DNA from: Lysobacter sp. yr284
Lineage (GTDB): Bacteria > Pseudomonadota > Gammaproteobacteria > Xanthomonadales > Xanthomonadaceae
Direction: 5' to 3'
Length of the DNA stretch: 64,000 nt
Assembly: GCF_900107375.1 (NCBI RefSeq)
Contig: NZ_FNPT01000008.1
Coordinates: 7,361-71,360, forward strand
Shown piece after piece: positions 1 to 12,461 of this stretch (position 1 is the stretch's first letter; each line of letters opens with the position of its first letter). The notes beneath the pieces were generated by a model. That model worked only from the letters and a program-made list of their open reading frames with translations, was not told where the DNA came from and did not search any database. Position numbers and translations under genes: made by a program.

Positions 1-231
1 GGGCCGCGCCATAAGGGGCATCCTGCCCCATGGCGCGCGTGCGCATTCATGCGCACGCCCTCCGGGGCTGCGGGACGTGGGCTTCGCGTGGGGTTGCGTC
101 CGGGCGAACAGCAACGGCAAGAGCAACTACAACGGCAAAATGGATTCCGGCTTTCGCCGGAATGACGATGTGCGGGTTGCGCCGCAGGCGGCCGAAGCCC
201 CTGTAGGAGCGGCGCAAGCCGCGACCGCGGC
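1..231 (+). repeat. Composite intergenic repeat, left copy
   Basis: No gene is supported in bases 1-317. The stretch holds a composite repeat: a GC-rich hairpin segment (1-130), a REP-like unit (139-168, around attccggctttcgccggaat) and a copy of the dispersed unit ctgtaggagcggcgcaagcc (201-229). The whole block recurs inverted at 3702-3920, and its first part recurs directly at 4361-4530. The left edge may extend beyond the window. Confidence 0.8.
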
Positions 232-317
232 AACCGGCCTACGGCGAAAACGACATCGCCGCCGAACCTCGGCAACCAAGCGCCGCCGTGGCGACCAATC
301 CGCCGCCTCGCCGCGCC

Positions 318-1106
318 TTACTCCACCCAACCGGGCTTGCGCTTGTCGAGAAACGCCGACAAGCCTTCCTGGCCTTCCGCCGACACCCGCAGCGAGGCGA
401 TCAGCGCGGCGTTGTCCTGGTCCAGCCGCGCGCCGTCGCGTTCGCCGGCGACCCGCCGCACCAACGCCTTCGCCGTCGCCGCCGCATGCGGGCCGGCCTT
501 GAGCAACAGCCCGATCTGCTTGTCCACCGCCTCGTCTAGGCGATAGTTCGGCACCACCTGGTGCAGCAGGCCGATGGCCTGCGCCGTGGCCGCCTCGAAG
601 ATCTCCGCGGTGGCGAACCAGCGCCGTGCCTGGCGCGCGCCGATGGCTTCGATCACGTACGGCGAGATCACCGCCGGCAACAGCCCCAGCTTGCTCTCGG
701 TGAGGCCGAACTTGGCCTCCGGCGCGGCGATGGCGATGTCGCAGCAGGCCACCAGGCCGACGCCGCCGCCGAAGGCCGCGCCGTGGACGCGGGCGAGGGT
801 CGGCTTGGGCAGCTCGTTGAGGGTGCGCATCAGCCGCGCCAGCGCCAGCGAGTCCTCGCGGTTCTCCGCTTCGCCGGCCTGGGCCATGCCGCGCATCCAG
901 TTGAGGTCGGCGCCGGCCGAGAACGAGGCGCCTTCGCCCTCGATCACCACCACCCGCACGCCCGGGTCGGCGCCGGCGGCCTCCAGGGCGCCGGTCAGGG
1001 CGGCGATCAGCACCGCGTCGAAGGCGTTGTGCAATTCGGGGCGGTTCAGGCGCAGGCGGGCGACCGGACCGTCGCGCAGGCTCAGCAGCGGGTGGTTCAT
1101 CGGCAT
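318..1106 (-). CDS. liuC: Methylglutaconyl-CoA hydratase-like enoyl-CoA hydratase
   Basis: This 262-residue crotonase-fold protein probably hydrates 3-methylglutaconyl-CoA to HMG-CoA in leucine breakdown in the cytoplasm. The N-terminal half has the oxyanion segment FSAGADLNWM near residue 62. The segment HGAAFGGGVGLVACCDIAIA near residue 108 is highly typical of the LiuC group. Length is normal for the family. It is transcribed away from feoAB, and other leucine-pathway genes (liuB, liuA, leucine dehydrogenase) lie further along the window. The ATG at 1106 follows a short leader, and a second ATG two codons downstream is an alternative start. Assignment to LiuC rather than a generic enoyl-CoA hydratase rests on motif resemblance and context. 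Confidence 0.85.
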   Translation of the reverse strand: MPMNHPLLSLRDGPVARLRLNRPELHNAFDAVLIAALTGALEAAGADPGVRVVVIEGEGASFSAGADLNWMRGMAQAGEAENREDSLALARLMRTLNELPKPTLARVHGAAFGGGVGLVACCDIAIAAPEAKFGLTESKLGLLPAVISPYVIEAIGARQARRWFATAEIFEAATAQAIGLLHQVVPNYRLDEAVDKQIGLLLKAGPHAAATAKALVRRVAGERDGARLDQDNAALIASLRVSAEGQEGLSAFLDKRKPGWVE

Positions 1107-1183
1107 GGGGGAAGTTTGTGAGAGTTGGCCGAATGATACCGTTCAGCTTGATCCCTCCGCCCCTGTACGGCGGTCGGTGCTAG

Positions 1184-1202
1184 AATGAGAACAATTCCCA
1201 TT
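1184..1202. promoter_or_regulatory. Putative Fur box upstream of feoA
   Basis: The 19 bases aatgagaacaattcccatt form a near-palindrome: the outer 8-base arms differ at one position. It resembles the ferric uptake regulator consensus AATGAGAATnATTCTCATT. It lies about 30 bases before the feoA start, where Fur with ferrous iron would block transcription. It is also about 80 bases upstream of divergent liuC. Confidence 0.75.
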
Positions 1203-1234
1203 TGGGACGCCACCTTTTCTGTGGAAGCCGCCCC

Positions 1235-1485
1235 TTGAAGCTGTCCGAACTGCCGCGCCGTACCGCGGCGACGGTCGAGACCGTCGATGACCAAGCGCCC
1301 AACGACACCATCGCACGCCGCCTGCGCGAACTCGGCTTCGTCGCCGGCGAGCGGGTGGAAGTGATGGCCGCCGGCCCCGTCGCCGCCGAGCCGCTGCTGG
1401 TGCAGGTCGGCTACACCCGCTTCGCCCTGCGCCGCAGCGAGGCGGCGCGGGTGCAAGTCAGGCCGTTGTCGCCGCAGGGTGCGGC

Positions 1486-1489
<4 letters not shown>
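1235..1489 (+). CDS. feoA: FeoA family ferrous iron transport protein
   Basis: This small cytoplasmic protein has an SH3-like FeoA domain and partners the FeoB ferrous iron permease. The core runs from about residue 5 to 75, with the typical RLRELGFVAGERVEV segment. The frame is open from TTG at 1202, but TTG at 1235 gives MKLSELPRR, a typical FeoA start, with GGAAG just upstream, so I chose it (84 residues). The stop overlaps the feoB start by four bases (ATGA), indicating translational coupling. A Fur-box-like palindrome lies directly upstream. Confidence 0.85.
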
Positions 1490-3378
<1,889 letters not shown>

Positions 3379-3388
3379 GGATGCCTCG

Positions 3389-3631
3389 ATGAGCGCCGGA
3401 CTGTTCGCGCAATACGTGGTGATCGCGATCGCGGTGCTGGTCAGTGCGATCGTGGTCGCGCGCAAGCAGTTCCCCGGCGCGGTGCGGCGCCTGCGCATCG
3501 CCTGCGCGCTGCCGCTGGTGCGCGAGGGACGGCCGCCGTGGCTGCGCAGCCTGGGCAAGCGCATCGCTCCGCCGGCGCGGGCGGGCGGGCCGAATTGCGC
3601 GGGTTGCGACAACTGCGGGCCGTCGGATTGA
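3389..3631 (+). CDS. Small Cys-rich membrane protein downstream of feoB
   Basis: This 80-residue protein has one N-terminal membrane segment (about residues 6-24), a basic middle and a C-terminal cysteine cluster, NCAGCDNCG. It starts 10 bases after feoB, in the position where other bacteria carry feoC or a short FeoB-associated protein. It is not a recognisable FeoC winged helix. The CxxCxxC cluster could bind iron or a metal centre at the membrane; that is inference. It resembles uncharacterised FeoB-associated Cys-rich membrane proteins. Confidence 0.7.
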   Translation: MSAGLFAQYVVIAIAVLVSAIVVARKQFPGAVRRLRIACALPLVREGRPPWLRSLGKRIAPPARAGGPNCAGCDNCGPSD

Positions 3632-3701
3632 GCGGGGCGTCGTGCGGCGAGCGCCGTAGTTCTGCGGCGGCGCTTGTGCGTTCGTCGTAGTCGGGTTCGC
3701 G

Positions 3702-4530
3702 CGATCGCGGCTTGCGCCGCTCCTACAGGGGCTTCGGTTGCTGGCGGCGCGGCCTGCGCATGAAAGCCGGAGCCCACAAGATCTTGCCGTTGCTGTTGCC
3801 GTTGCTGTTCGCTCGGACGCAACTCCACGCGAAGCACACGTTCCGCAGCCCCGGAGGGCGTGCGCATGGATGCGCACGCGCGCCATGGGGCAGGATGCCC
3901 CTTATGGCGCGGCCCCGCGCGCCTGTGAGCCATAGTGGCTCTTGATTCGAAACAGGAAAAAGCACTTTCTTTGGTTACTTTCTTTGTTGCTTTGGACAAA
4001 GAAAGTGACCCGGCCGCTTGCGGACGGAAGCTTTGGATCTTCGCTTGTCGTCAAGCGTACGCACACGCAAAGGCCGAACCCACCGCGGCACGCCTCCTGT
4101 AGGAGCGGCGCAAGCCGCGACCGCGCCGTCGCGTCGATTGCGAAGGTTTCGTCGTAGTTGCGTTGTCGCGGTCGCGGCTTGCGCTGCTCCTACAGTCGGA
4201 TACGCAACTGCACCGCCGTCGTTGACGAGTGACGACAAGCCCCGATCAAGAGCTTTCGTCCGCAAGCGGCCGAGTTACTTTCTTTTGGCAGCGCGCCAAA
4301 AGAAAGTAACCAAAGAAAAACGCTTTTCTAAAGTCACCAGCCACTAGGTCCAGCACCGGGCGCGGGGATGCGCCGTAAGGGGCTTCCTGCCCCTACGGCG
4401 CACGCGCGCATCCATGCGCGCGCCCTCCGGGTCTGCGGAGCGCAGGCTTCGCGCGGAGTTGCGTCAAAGCGAATGGCAACGGCAACGGCTAAAGCAAAAT
4501 GGATTCCGGCTGTCGCCGGAACGACGGGCG
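3702..4530. repeat. Nested palindromic stack of dispersed repeats
   Basis: No gene is supported between 3632 and 4601. From outside inwards the stretch shows mirrored elements. A composite repeat lies inverted at about 3770-3920 and direct at 4361-4530. A segment containing tttctttggttactttcttt at 3957-4052 has its inverted partner at 4231-4327. The 29-base unit ctgtaggagcggcgcaagcc sits at 4097-4125 with its inverse at 4167-4195. A further inverse copy is at 3702-3728. The arrangement is roughly symmetric around base 4146. Confidence 0.85.
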
Positions 4531-4601
4531 AGGAGAGGGCGCACGAATCTTGAGCGGATCGGCCGGTCCTTAGTCAGCGCGGCTTCGCCGTCGTCCCGTC
4601 C

Positions 4602-5141
4602 TTACCCCGCGCGGCTTTGCAGATAGTCCAGCGCCTCGCGCAAATAAGCCCGCGCTTCTTCCAGATGCGCCGGCACGCACTCCTCGTCGAAGCGGCTGCC
4701 GCCCTCGCCGAAGCGCACATAGGCCTCGATCGCCTGCTCATCCCAAAGAAAGTCCAGGATCACCACGAAATCGTCGGCGCCGGGTTCGTTGAACCGCGCC
4801 GCGCCGCGCAGCGGCGCCAGCAGGCGCAGCATCTCGTGGTAGTTCTCCGACGCCTGCAGCATGGCGATGCGCAAGGTGCGGCGGATCTCGTCGTATTCCA
4901 CCGGCGGGGTGCCGGTCCAGGCGTCCTCGCGCCAGGCCTTGATGACCTCGGCCACGCTGGCCGCGTCGAAGTCGGCGAGGATCTCCGGCGGGACCCGGCT
5001 GCCGCCGCTCATCTGGCGGCGGTCGAACCAGGACTGCCAATCGGCGAAGCCGCCCGGACGCGCCGGCGCGGAGTTCATGAAGGCTTCGTACTGCTCGTGG
5101 CTGAGGGTGAAACGCGCGTACAGCGATGCGGGTTCCGACAT
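4602..5141 (-). CDS. Hypothetical protein
   Basis: This 179-residue protein has no signal peptide or membrane segment and is acidic and rich in Trp, Phe and Glu. I do not recognise the family. The composition and the C-terminal helix (HLEEARAYLREALDYLQ) recall small cytoplasmic immunity-type proteins, but nothing specific supports that. The ATG at 5141 has AGGAAAGGA upstream. It follows the zinc-ribbon and bactofilin genes on the same strand after 42 bases, so it may be the last gene of that operon. Confidence 0.7.
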   Translation of the reverse strand: MSEPASLYARFTLSHEQYEAFMNSAPARPGGFADWQSWFDRRQMSGGSRVPPEILADFDAASVAEVIKAWREDAWTGTPPVEYDEIRRTLRIAMLQASENYHEMLRLLAPLRGAARFNEPGADDFVVILDFLWDEQAIEAYVRFGEGGSRFDEECVPAHLEEARAYLREALDYLQSRAG

Positions 5142-5183
5142 CGTGAGGGATCCTTTCCTATGACACCGCCGGGGCGCCGCCGC

Positions 5184-5558
5184 TCAGCGGCGCAGCCGGC
5201 CCTTGCCGGCGGCCTTGTATCCGACCGCTTCGAACGCTTCGACCGAGAGCGTGAAGGTGCGCTCCTCCCCGGAGAACAGCGCACCCACGCCGACGACCTG
5301 GCGGGTGATCTCCTCGCCGCGGTCGTTCTTGATCGACAACACCATCGAGTATTCCCACGCGCCGTCGCTGGGCGGATGGCGGATGCTGCCTTCCACGCGC
5401 AGCGGCGAGAACCGCTTCGCCGCCAGCGCGTTGGCGTCGGAATCGAAGCGCAGGTGGTGCCGGCAGGCCGGGCACACGCTGGCCGATTCCAGGATCGTCG
5501 CCTTGCAGTGCGGACAAACGCGCGTCGCCCCGGGCATGCCCTGGCGTTGCGCGCTCAT
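5184..5558 (-). CDS. Zinc-ribbon domain protein
   Basis: This 124-residue cytoplasmic protein has an N-terminal zinc ribbon with two knuckles, CPHC (about residues 15-18) and CPAC (29-32). A beta-rich domain follows, predicted from alternating hydrophobic residues (about 50-115). The ATG overlaps the bactofilin stop by four bases (ATGA), so the two are probably translated together. The job is unknown; coupling suggests a partner or regulator of the bactofilin scaffold, which is inference. Confidence 0.8.
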   Translation of the reverse strand: MSAQRQGMPGATRVCPHCKATILESASVCPACRHHLRFDSDANALAAKRFSPLRVEGSIRHPPSDGAWEYSMVLSIKNDRGEEITRQVVGVGALFSGEERTFTLSVEAFEAVGYKAAGKGRLRR

Positions 5559-6181
5559 GAGTCGGCGCCGGTCTCCGCCTTGCCGCCCTTGTCGGACTTG
5601 TCGGACTTGTCGTTCTTGTCGGTCTTGTCGCTCTTGTCATTGCGCGCGACCGACTTGCCGCTGTCTTCCCAACCGAACTCGACCTGGCCGCGCACGCGCG
5701 CGCCGGCGGCGACGGTGACGGTGCCGGCCTTGACGTCGCCGACCACCACGCCGCCCTCCAGCAGTTCCACGCGCTGGGCCGAATCGATGTTGCCTTCCAA
5801 CTCGCCGGCGATCACCACCTTGCGCGCGCGCACGCCGCCGTTGACCTTGGCGCCGAGCTCGACGGTGAGATCGCCGTCGACCTGCACGTCGCCCTTGAAG
5901 CGGCCGGCGATGCGGATGTGGCCGGCGCCGTGGATCTTGCCTTCGATGGTGAGGTCGGCGGCGATCAGCGACTCCTTGGCGGTGTCGCGCGCTTCGACCG
6001 GACGCTGCTGCGGCGCGGGCGCTTGCGCGGGCGCGCTGATCGGCGCCGGCACCGGCGCGCTGGGCTGGCCGAAGCTGAATTCGTTGGCCGTGTCGGGCTC
6101 TTTCTTGAGAGCGGTTTCCGGCTGCAGCGGCGGCAGCGGGGTGTCGCGCTTGGGCGGTGCGGGCTGGTTGAAGATGGCCAT
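5555..6181 (-). CDS. Bactofilin (polymer-forming cytoskeletal protein)
   Basis: This 208-residue protein has a Pro- and Gln-rich N-terminal arm (about 1-70), a bactofilin beta-helix core (about 75-170) and a charged tail. The core shows the repeating turns GRFKGDVQVDGDLTVE and AGELEGNI. Bactofilins polymerise without nucleotide and scaffold cell-shape or envelope machinery. The tail contains repeated Asp-Lys pairs encoded by a 9-base tandem repeat (about 5589-5639), an unusual C-terminal extension. The start has GAGG upstream. The stop overlaps the zinc-ribbon gene start. Confidence 0.9.
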   Translation of the reverse strand: MAIFNQPAPPKRDTPLPPLQPETALKKEPDTANEFSFGQPSAPVPAPISAPAQAPAPQQRPVEARDTAKESLIAADLTIEGKIHGAGHIRIAGRFKGDVQVDGDLTVELGAKVNGGVRARKVVIAGELEGNIDSAQRVELLEGGVVVGDVKAGTVTVAAGARVRGQVEFGWEDSGKSVARNDKSDKTDKNDKSDKSDKGGKAETGADS

Positions 6182-6494
6182 GACGCGGTGGTCCTCAAAG
6201 TCGGGGGATCAGGTGATGACACGCGTGAACTTTGGAGCCTAACACGCTGATACGAAGTGCCCACTGTGATCGATCTCACCAAATCGGCGTGCGCGCGGAG
6301 CGGGCTGGCGGATTCAGTTTTCGCATGTGCGCGCAGCCTTGCGGCGCTTGTGCGCACGCGCGCACGCGACAAACGAGTGCGTGGGCACGAGCGACAGTGA
6401 TTAAGAAACATTTCAGATCGATGAATGCGGCGGCGCGCGCATGCGCGATGCGACCGGCATCGATGTCACCGGCCGCGACCCCGTCGCATCGGGG
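6182..6494. other. Intergenic region, no gene seen
   Basis: This 313-base gap separates the hscC/J-domain pair from the bactofilin gene, all on the minus strand. It should hold the bactofilin promoter. The bases around 6400-6425 are locally AT-rich (attaagaaacatttcag). I found no clear terminator, RNA or repeat. Confidence 0.5.
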
Positions 6495-7972
6495 TCAGTT
6501 GAGCGCCAGGCCGGCCGCGGCCAGTCCCACCAGTCCCAACACGGTCCACCACAGCTTGCCGACGCCGCTGCGGACCTGCGCCGCCGGCACGCGCAGGCGG
6601 CGCGAGAGGACGAAGTCGTGGATCGGCAGGACCGCGGCGGCGGCGATCACCACCAGCGCCGGCGCCGGACTGGTGTCGGCGACCGGGCCGGGCAGCCAGG
6701 CGCCGCCGGCGAAGATGCCGGCGAGGTAGCACAGCAAGGCCGGCGCGGCGCTGCGGCGCGCGCAGACGATCAGGAAGCCGGCCGCGAACGCGATCAGCAG
6801 GGTCTCCACCGGCCAGCGCAAGGCGGCGCCGGCGAGGCCCAGCAGGACCAGCCCGGCCAGGGCGATGAGCGGGTCCAGGTCCAGCCGTTGCGCCAGCCAG
6901 CCCAGCAGCCGGCGCAGGCCGATGCCGGCCAGCGCCGCCAGCGTCCAGGCGGCGAACAGCAAGGCGATGTTGCGCGCGGCGTGCTGCAGCGGCGCGCTGT
7001 CGAATCCGGTCAGCAGCGACAGCAGCCCGGCGCCGGCGAGGTAGTACAGCGCGACGCGCGCCGCGGCGATGGCGACGCGGCGCGGATCGAGGCGGTCGCG
7101 GTCGGTGGCGCGCAGCCAGAAGCCGACGCTGTCGGGATCCAGGCGGGTGTGCAGCCACTGCGGCCCGACCTGCTGCAACTGGATCAGCAGCGCGCGCAAG
7201 CGCCCCGGCAACAACGGCGTCAACGCGATCCAGGCCCGCCGCAGCCACGACCGCGGCGCGCGCAGCTCCGCCAGCAGCCGGCGGTCGACCATCGTCGCGC
7301 CCGCGTTGCGGTAGGGGCCGAGCAGGCGCTCGAACGCATCGCTGCGTTCGCTGCGGTCGCGGGCGACGGCCAGCCAGTGGCGCACGCGTTCGTCGCGCGC
7401 GTCGAGGGTGTCCAGGTCGAAGCATTCGGCCGCCACCGCGATCGCATCGTGCGAGGGCGGCGGTTCGCAGACCGCGAGCGCATGCGCCACCGGCAGCCGC
7501 AGGGCTTGCTTGAGTTCCAGCGAGTACAGCGGTTCGAACTCGCGCAGCCAGCGTTGCAGCACGTGCGGCAGATGGCGCGTGGCCAGCTCGATCAGCTGTT
7601 CCAGGAAGCTGTTGAGGTCGAAGGCGAGCGGCGGCCGCGAAGCGGGCGGCTGCGGCCGCGGCGCTGCGGGCGCCGGCAGCGGTTCGGGCGCGTCCGGCGC
7701 GGCGACGGCCGCCATCGTGGCCGCGCTGCGGTCGGGCGCCGCCGGCGGGTTTTCGTTAGTCGGCGCATCGTCGTCGCGCGGCGCTTGCTCGTCGTGTTCC
7801 TCGTCGTCGGCGCGTTGCGCGGCCAGCGCGAGACAGTGCCGATACGCTTGGTTGAGCGCCTGAAAGCCTTGCGGATCGTCGTCGGGCCGGCAGCGCTTGA
7901 GTTCGCGCGCATAGGCGCGCTTGACCTCGCGCTCGTCGGCGCCCTCGGCCAGGCCGAGGCGGGCGAACGGCG

Positions 7973-7976
<4 letters not shown>
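6495..7976 (-). CDS. Membrane-anchored J-domain protein (DjlB/DjlC-like)
   Basis: This 493-residue protein has an N-terminal J-like domain, with a short helix, basic helix REVKRAYARELKRCRPDDDP and HPD replaced by RPDDDP. An Ala/Pro-rich linker (about 60-130) and a helical region follow, then five to seven hydrophobic segments in the C-terminal half (about 290-490). In E. coli the membrane J proteins DjlB and DjlC partner the specialised Hsp70 HscC. Here the start overlaps the stop of an HscC-like Hsp70 by four bases, supporting the same partnership. The missing canonical His in HPD is shared by DjlB/C-type proteins as I recall and should be checked. Confidence 0.8.
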
Positions 7977-9664
<1,688 letters not shown>

Positions 9665-9702
9665 GCTGGAGCTCTACAGTCCCTTGCGATGGAACAGCCG
9701 GA

Positions 9703-11313
9703 TTACATGCGGAACACGCCGAAGCGCGTGCGTTCTTCGATCGGCGCGTTGAGGCTGGCCGACAGGCCCAGGCCGAGCACGCGGCGGGTGTCGGCCGGGT
9801 CGATGATGCCGTCGTCCCACAGCCGCGCGGTGGCGTAGTAGGGGTTGCCCTGGGTTTCGTACTGCTCGCGGATCGGCGACTTGAAGGCGTCCTCTTCCTC
9901 GGCCGACCACTGCTTGCCGGCGGCCTCGATGCCGTCGCGACGCACCGTGGCCAGCACCGAGGCGGCCTGCTCGCCGCCCATCACGCTGATGCGCGCGTTC
10001 GGCCACATCCACAGGAAGCGCGCGCCGTACGCGCGCCCGCACATGGCGTAGTTGCCGGCGCCGAAGCTGCCGCCGATGACCACGGTGAACTTGGGCACGT
10101 GCGAGCACGCCACCGCGGTGACCATCTTGGCCCCGTCCTTGGCGATGCCGGCGTTCTCGTACTTCTTGCCGACCATGAAGCCGGTGATGTTCTGCAGGAA
10201 CACCAGCGGAATGCCGCGCTGGTTGCACAGCTCGATGAAGTGCGCGCCCTTGAGCGCGCTCTCGGCGAACAGGATGCCGTTGTTGGCGACGATGCCGACC
10301 GGATAACCGTGCAGGTGGGCGAAGCCGGTGACCAAGGTCTTGCCGTAGCGCGCCTTGAACTCCTGCAGCTCGCTGCCGTCGACGATGCGGGCGATCGCTT
10401 CGCGGATGTCGAACGGCTTGCGCGTGTCCTTGGGCACGATGCCGTACAGCTCTTCGGCGGCGTACAGCGGCGCGCGCGCGGGCTGCGCCGCGACCGGCAG
10501 GACCTTCTTGCGGTTGAAGGTGGCGACGATGTCGCGCGCGATCTGCAGCGCGTGGCGGTCGTCCTCGGCGAAGTGATCGGCCACGCCGGAGACGGAGGTG
10601 TGCACGTCGGCGCCGCCGAGCGCCTCGGCATCGACCACTTCGCCGGTGGCGGCCTTCACCAGCGGCGGGCCGCCGAGGAAGATCGTGCCTTGTTCCTTGA
10701 CGATCACCGACTCGTCGCACATCGCCGGCACGTACGCGCCGCCGGCGGTGCAGCTGCCCATGACCACGGCCACCTGCGGGATGTTCTCCGCGCTCAGCCG
10801 GGCCTGGTTGTAGAAGATCCGGCCGAAGTGTTCCTTGTCCGGGAACACCTCGTCCTGCAGCGGCAGGAACGCGCCGCCGGAGTCGACCAGGTAGACGCAG
10901 GGCAGGCGGTTCTCGCGTGCGATCTCCTGCGCGCGCAGATGCTTCTTGACCGTCATCGGGAAGTAGGTGCCGCCCTTGACGGTGGCGTCGTTGGCGACGA
11001 TCACCACTTCCAGTCCCTGCACCCGGCCGATGCCGGCGACCATGCCCGCGGCCGGCGCGGCGTCGTCGTACATGCCTTCGGCGGCGAGCGGCGCGATTTC
11101 CAGGAACGGCGAGCCCGGGTCGAGCAGGGCGGCGATGCGGTCGCGGGCGAGCAGCTTGCCGCGCTCGGTGTGCTTGGCCCGGGCCTTGTCGCCGCCGCCG
11201 TGGGCGGCGCGCGCCAGGCGCGCATCGAGTTCCTCGACCAGCGCGCGGTGGTAGGCGACGTTGTCGCGGAAGTCCTGCGAGCGCGGGTCGAGCTGGGAAG
11301 TGATCGCGGGCAT
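9703..11313 (-). CDS. liuB: Methylcrotonyl-CoA carboxylase beta subunit
   Basis: This 536-residue carboxyltransferase subunit transfers CO2 from biotin to 3-methylcrotonyl-CoA in leucine catabolism. Both halves of the carboxyltransferase fold are present, with segments [16 protein letters not shown] and [15 protein letters not shown]. The motif [15 protein letters not shown] is characteristic of MCC beta. The frame is open from 11349, but the second Met at 11313 (MPAITSQLD) gives the usual family length. The biotin-carrying alpha subunit is not in this window; it may lie elsewhere or beyond the window edge. Confidence 0.9.
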   Translation of the reverse strand: MPAITSQLDPRSQDFRDNVAYHRALVEELDARLARAAHGGGDKARAKHTERGKLLARDRIAALLDPGSPFLEIAPLAAEGMYDDAAPAAGMVAGIGRVQGLEVVIVANDATVKGGTYFPMTVKKHLRAQEIARENRLPCVYLVDSGGAFLPLQDEVFPDKEHFGRIFYNQARLSAENIPQVAVVMGSCTAGGAYVPAMCDESVIVKEQGTIFLGGPPLVKAATGEVVDAEALGGADVHTSVSGVADHFAEDDRHALQIARDIVATFNRKKVLPVAAQPARAPLYAAEELYGIVPKDTRKPFDIREAIARIVDGSELQEFKARYGKTLVTGFAHLHGYPVGIVANNGILFAESALKGAHFIELCNQRGIPLVFLQNITGFMVGKKYENAGIAKDGAKMVTAVACSHVPKFTVVIGGSFGAGNYAMCGRAYGARFLWMWPNARISVMGGEQAASVLATVRRDGIEAAGKQWSAEEEDAFKSPIREQYETQGNPYYATARLWDDGIIDPADTRRVLGLGLSASLNAPIEERTRFGVFRM

Positions 11314-11577
11314 TGCGGGCACGGCCGGAAGCGGGAGACGCGGCATCAAAGCACAAAGCGCCTGCGCCGGCCAATGGCTTACGGCGGAGGCGGTGCCGGC
11401 GAACGCGGGCGTATGCGCACGGAATGCGACATGCGCGCCCGGTTTTTGTGGTGCGGGCCTGCGCTGGAGCCGGTCGGCGCGTGCGCAAGCGGCCCGCTTC
11501 GCTGTTGCGGGCCTGTCTTTATGGGCAGGTCGGCCTTCGCAGGACAGGTTTACCCGTGTGGGAAAGAATCGTCTTTA

Positions 11578-11659
11578 TGGGAGGGGCTTCAGCCGCGACG
11601 CTTTTGTTTCAGATTGCCGCGAACTGAAACAAAAGCGTCGGGCCCGAAGCTCCTCCCAC
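11578..11659. repeat. Dispersed hairpin repeat, family B copy 1
   Basis: Arms at about 11578-11611 and 11625-11659 pair to form a long hairpin with core gcgacgcttttgtttcag. Two similar copies occur at 14354-14450 and 23361-23458. All carry the gacgctttcgt-type core and are flanked by cctccca-type ends. It lies in the 529-base gap upstream of liuB, which otherwise holds only a terminator. Confidence 0.85.
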
Positions 11660-11793
11660 AAAATCGCTTCGCCGCGGCCGGGACGAAAACCGCGCCGCGG
11701 ATTCGCCTGGCCGCAGCGAACCGCCGTGGCGACGGCACGTCCCGTCGTCGCGCCAGGCGTGCGGTGTCGCGACAGGCTCGCTCGCCGCAAAAA

Positions 11794-11820
11794 GAAAGGC
11801 CCGCGCGAGGCGGGCCTTTC
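11794..11820 (-). terminator. Rho-independent terminator
   Basis: An 11-bp perfect stem (gaaaggcccgc / gcgggcctttc) with a 5-base loop is followed on the minus strand by five T residues. It ends the Ala-rich lipoprotein gene at 11843. Confidence 0.9.
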
Positions 11821-11842
11821 AGCGAACGAGAGCGCAAGCCGA

Positions 11843-12271
11843 TTAGTGCTTGGCTTCTTCCTTCTTGGCTTCGGCGGCAGCGGCGTCGGCCTTGTCGGCG
11901 ACCTTCTGCGCAGCGTCGGCGGTCGCGTTGGCGGCCTTGGCGGCAGCGTCGGCGGCGCCGGCAGCGGCGGCGTCGGTCGCGGCGGCGGCGGCATCGCCGG
12001 CCTTGGCGGCGGCGTCGCCCGCGGCGTTGGCGGCGTCGGTGGCGGCACCGGCAGCGGCGTTGGCGGCGTCGGACGCGGCAGCGCCGGCGGCGTTGGCGCC
12101 TTCGGCAGCGGCGGCGCCGGCCGAATCAGCGGCCTTGGCGGCGTCGGCACCGGCCTGCTCGGCGGCGGCCGAGGCTTCGGCAGCGGCGTCCTTGGCTTCT
12201 TCGGTCTTCTGGGCGCAAGCCGACAGAGCCAGAACGGCAGCGGCGAGCAGGACGTAGAGATGGGTCTTCAT
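11843..12271 (-). CDS. Alanine-rich lipoprotein 1
   Basis: This 142-residue protein has a lipoprotein signal peptide (MKTHLYVLLAAAVLALSAC, lipid-modified Cys at residue 19). The mature part is mostly Ala with spaced Asp, Glu, Lys and Thr, predicted to be one long helix. The ATG at 12271 was chosen over an upstream in-frame start because it opens the signal peptide and has CAGGAG 9 bases upstream. A very similar lipoprotein gene follows at 12462. Function is unknown; an envelope spacer, like Lpp-type helical lipoproteins, is a guess. Confidence 0.85.
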   Translation of the reverse strand: MKTHLYVLLAAAVLALSACAQKTEEAKDAAAEASAAAEQAGADAAKAADSAGAAAAEGANAAGAAASDAANAAAGAATDAANAAGDAAAKAGDAAAAATDAAAAGAADAAAKAANATADAAQKVADKADAAAAEAKKEEAKH

Positions 12272-12384
12272 GAGCTGTCTCCTGAGGAGTTGTCTGAGAA
12301 AAACGCTGGGTGGAGCTGTCAGGCAACGCCAGTGCTCGCAGCGGTCCGGCAAGCCGGCTTCGATCGTTCACTGACCTTACGGAA

Positions 12385-12410
12385 AAAGCCGCCGGAGATC
12401 CGGCGGCTTT
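12385..12410 (-). terminator. Rho-independent terminator
   Basis: An 11-bp stem (aaagccgccgg / ccggcggcttt) with loop agat lies directly downstream of the second Ala-rich lipoprotein gene. Confidence 0.8.
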
Positions 12411-12461
12411 CCCGTTCGGCGCGGTTCCCCGCGCCGGAACTGCAGTATCGCTTGCGCGATA

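Noticed and set aside
77-502. Plus-strand open frame at the left edge
   Set aside because: It runs through a dispersed repeat and then antisense to liuC; the composition is Arg/Pro-rich with no motif.
5589-5639. Short tandem repeat as a CRISPR or regulatory array
   Set aside because: The 9-base period lies in frame inside the bactofilin gene and encodes its Asp-Lys tail.
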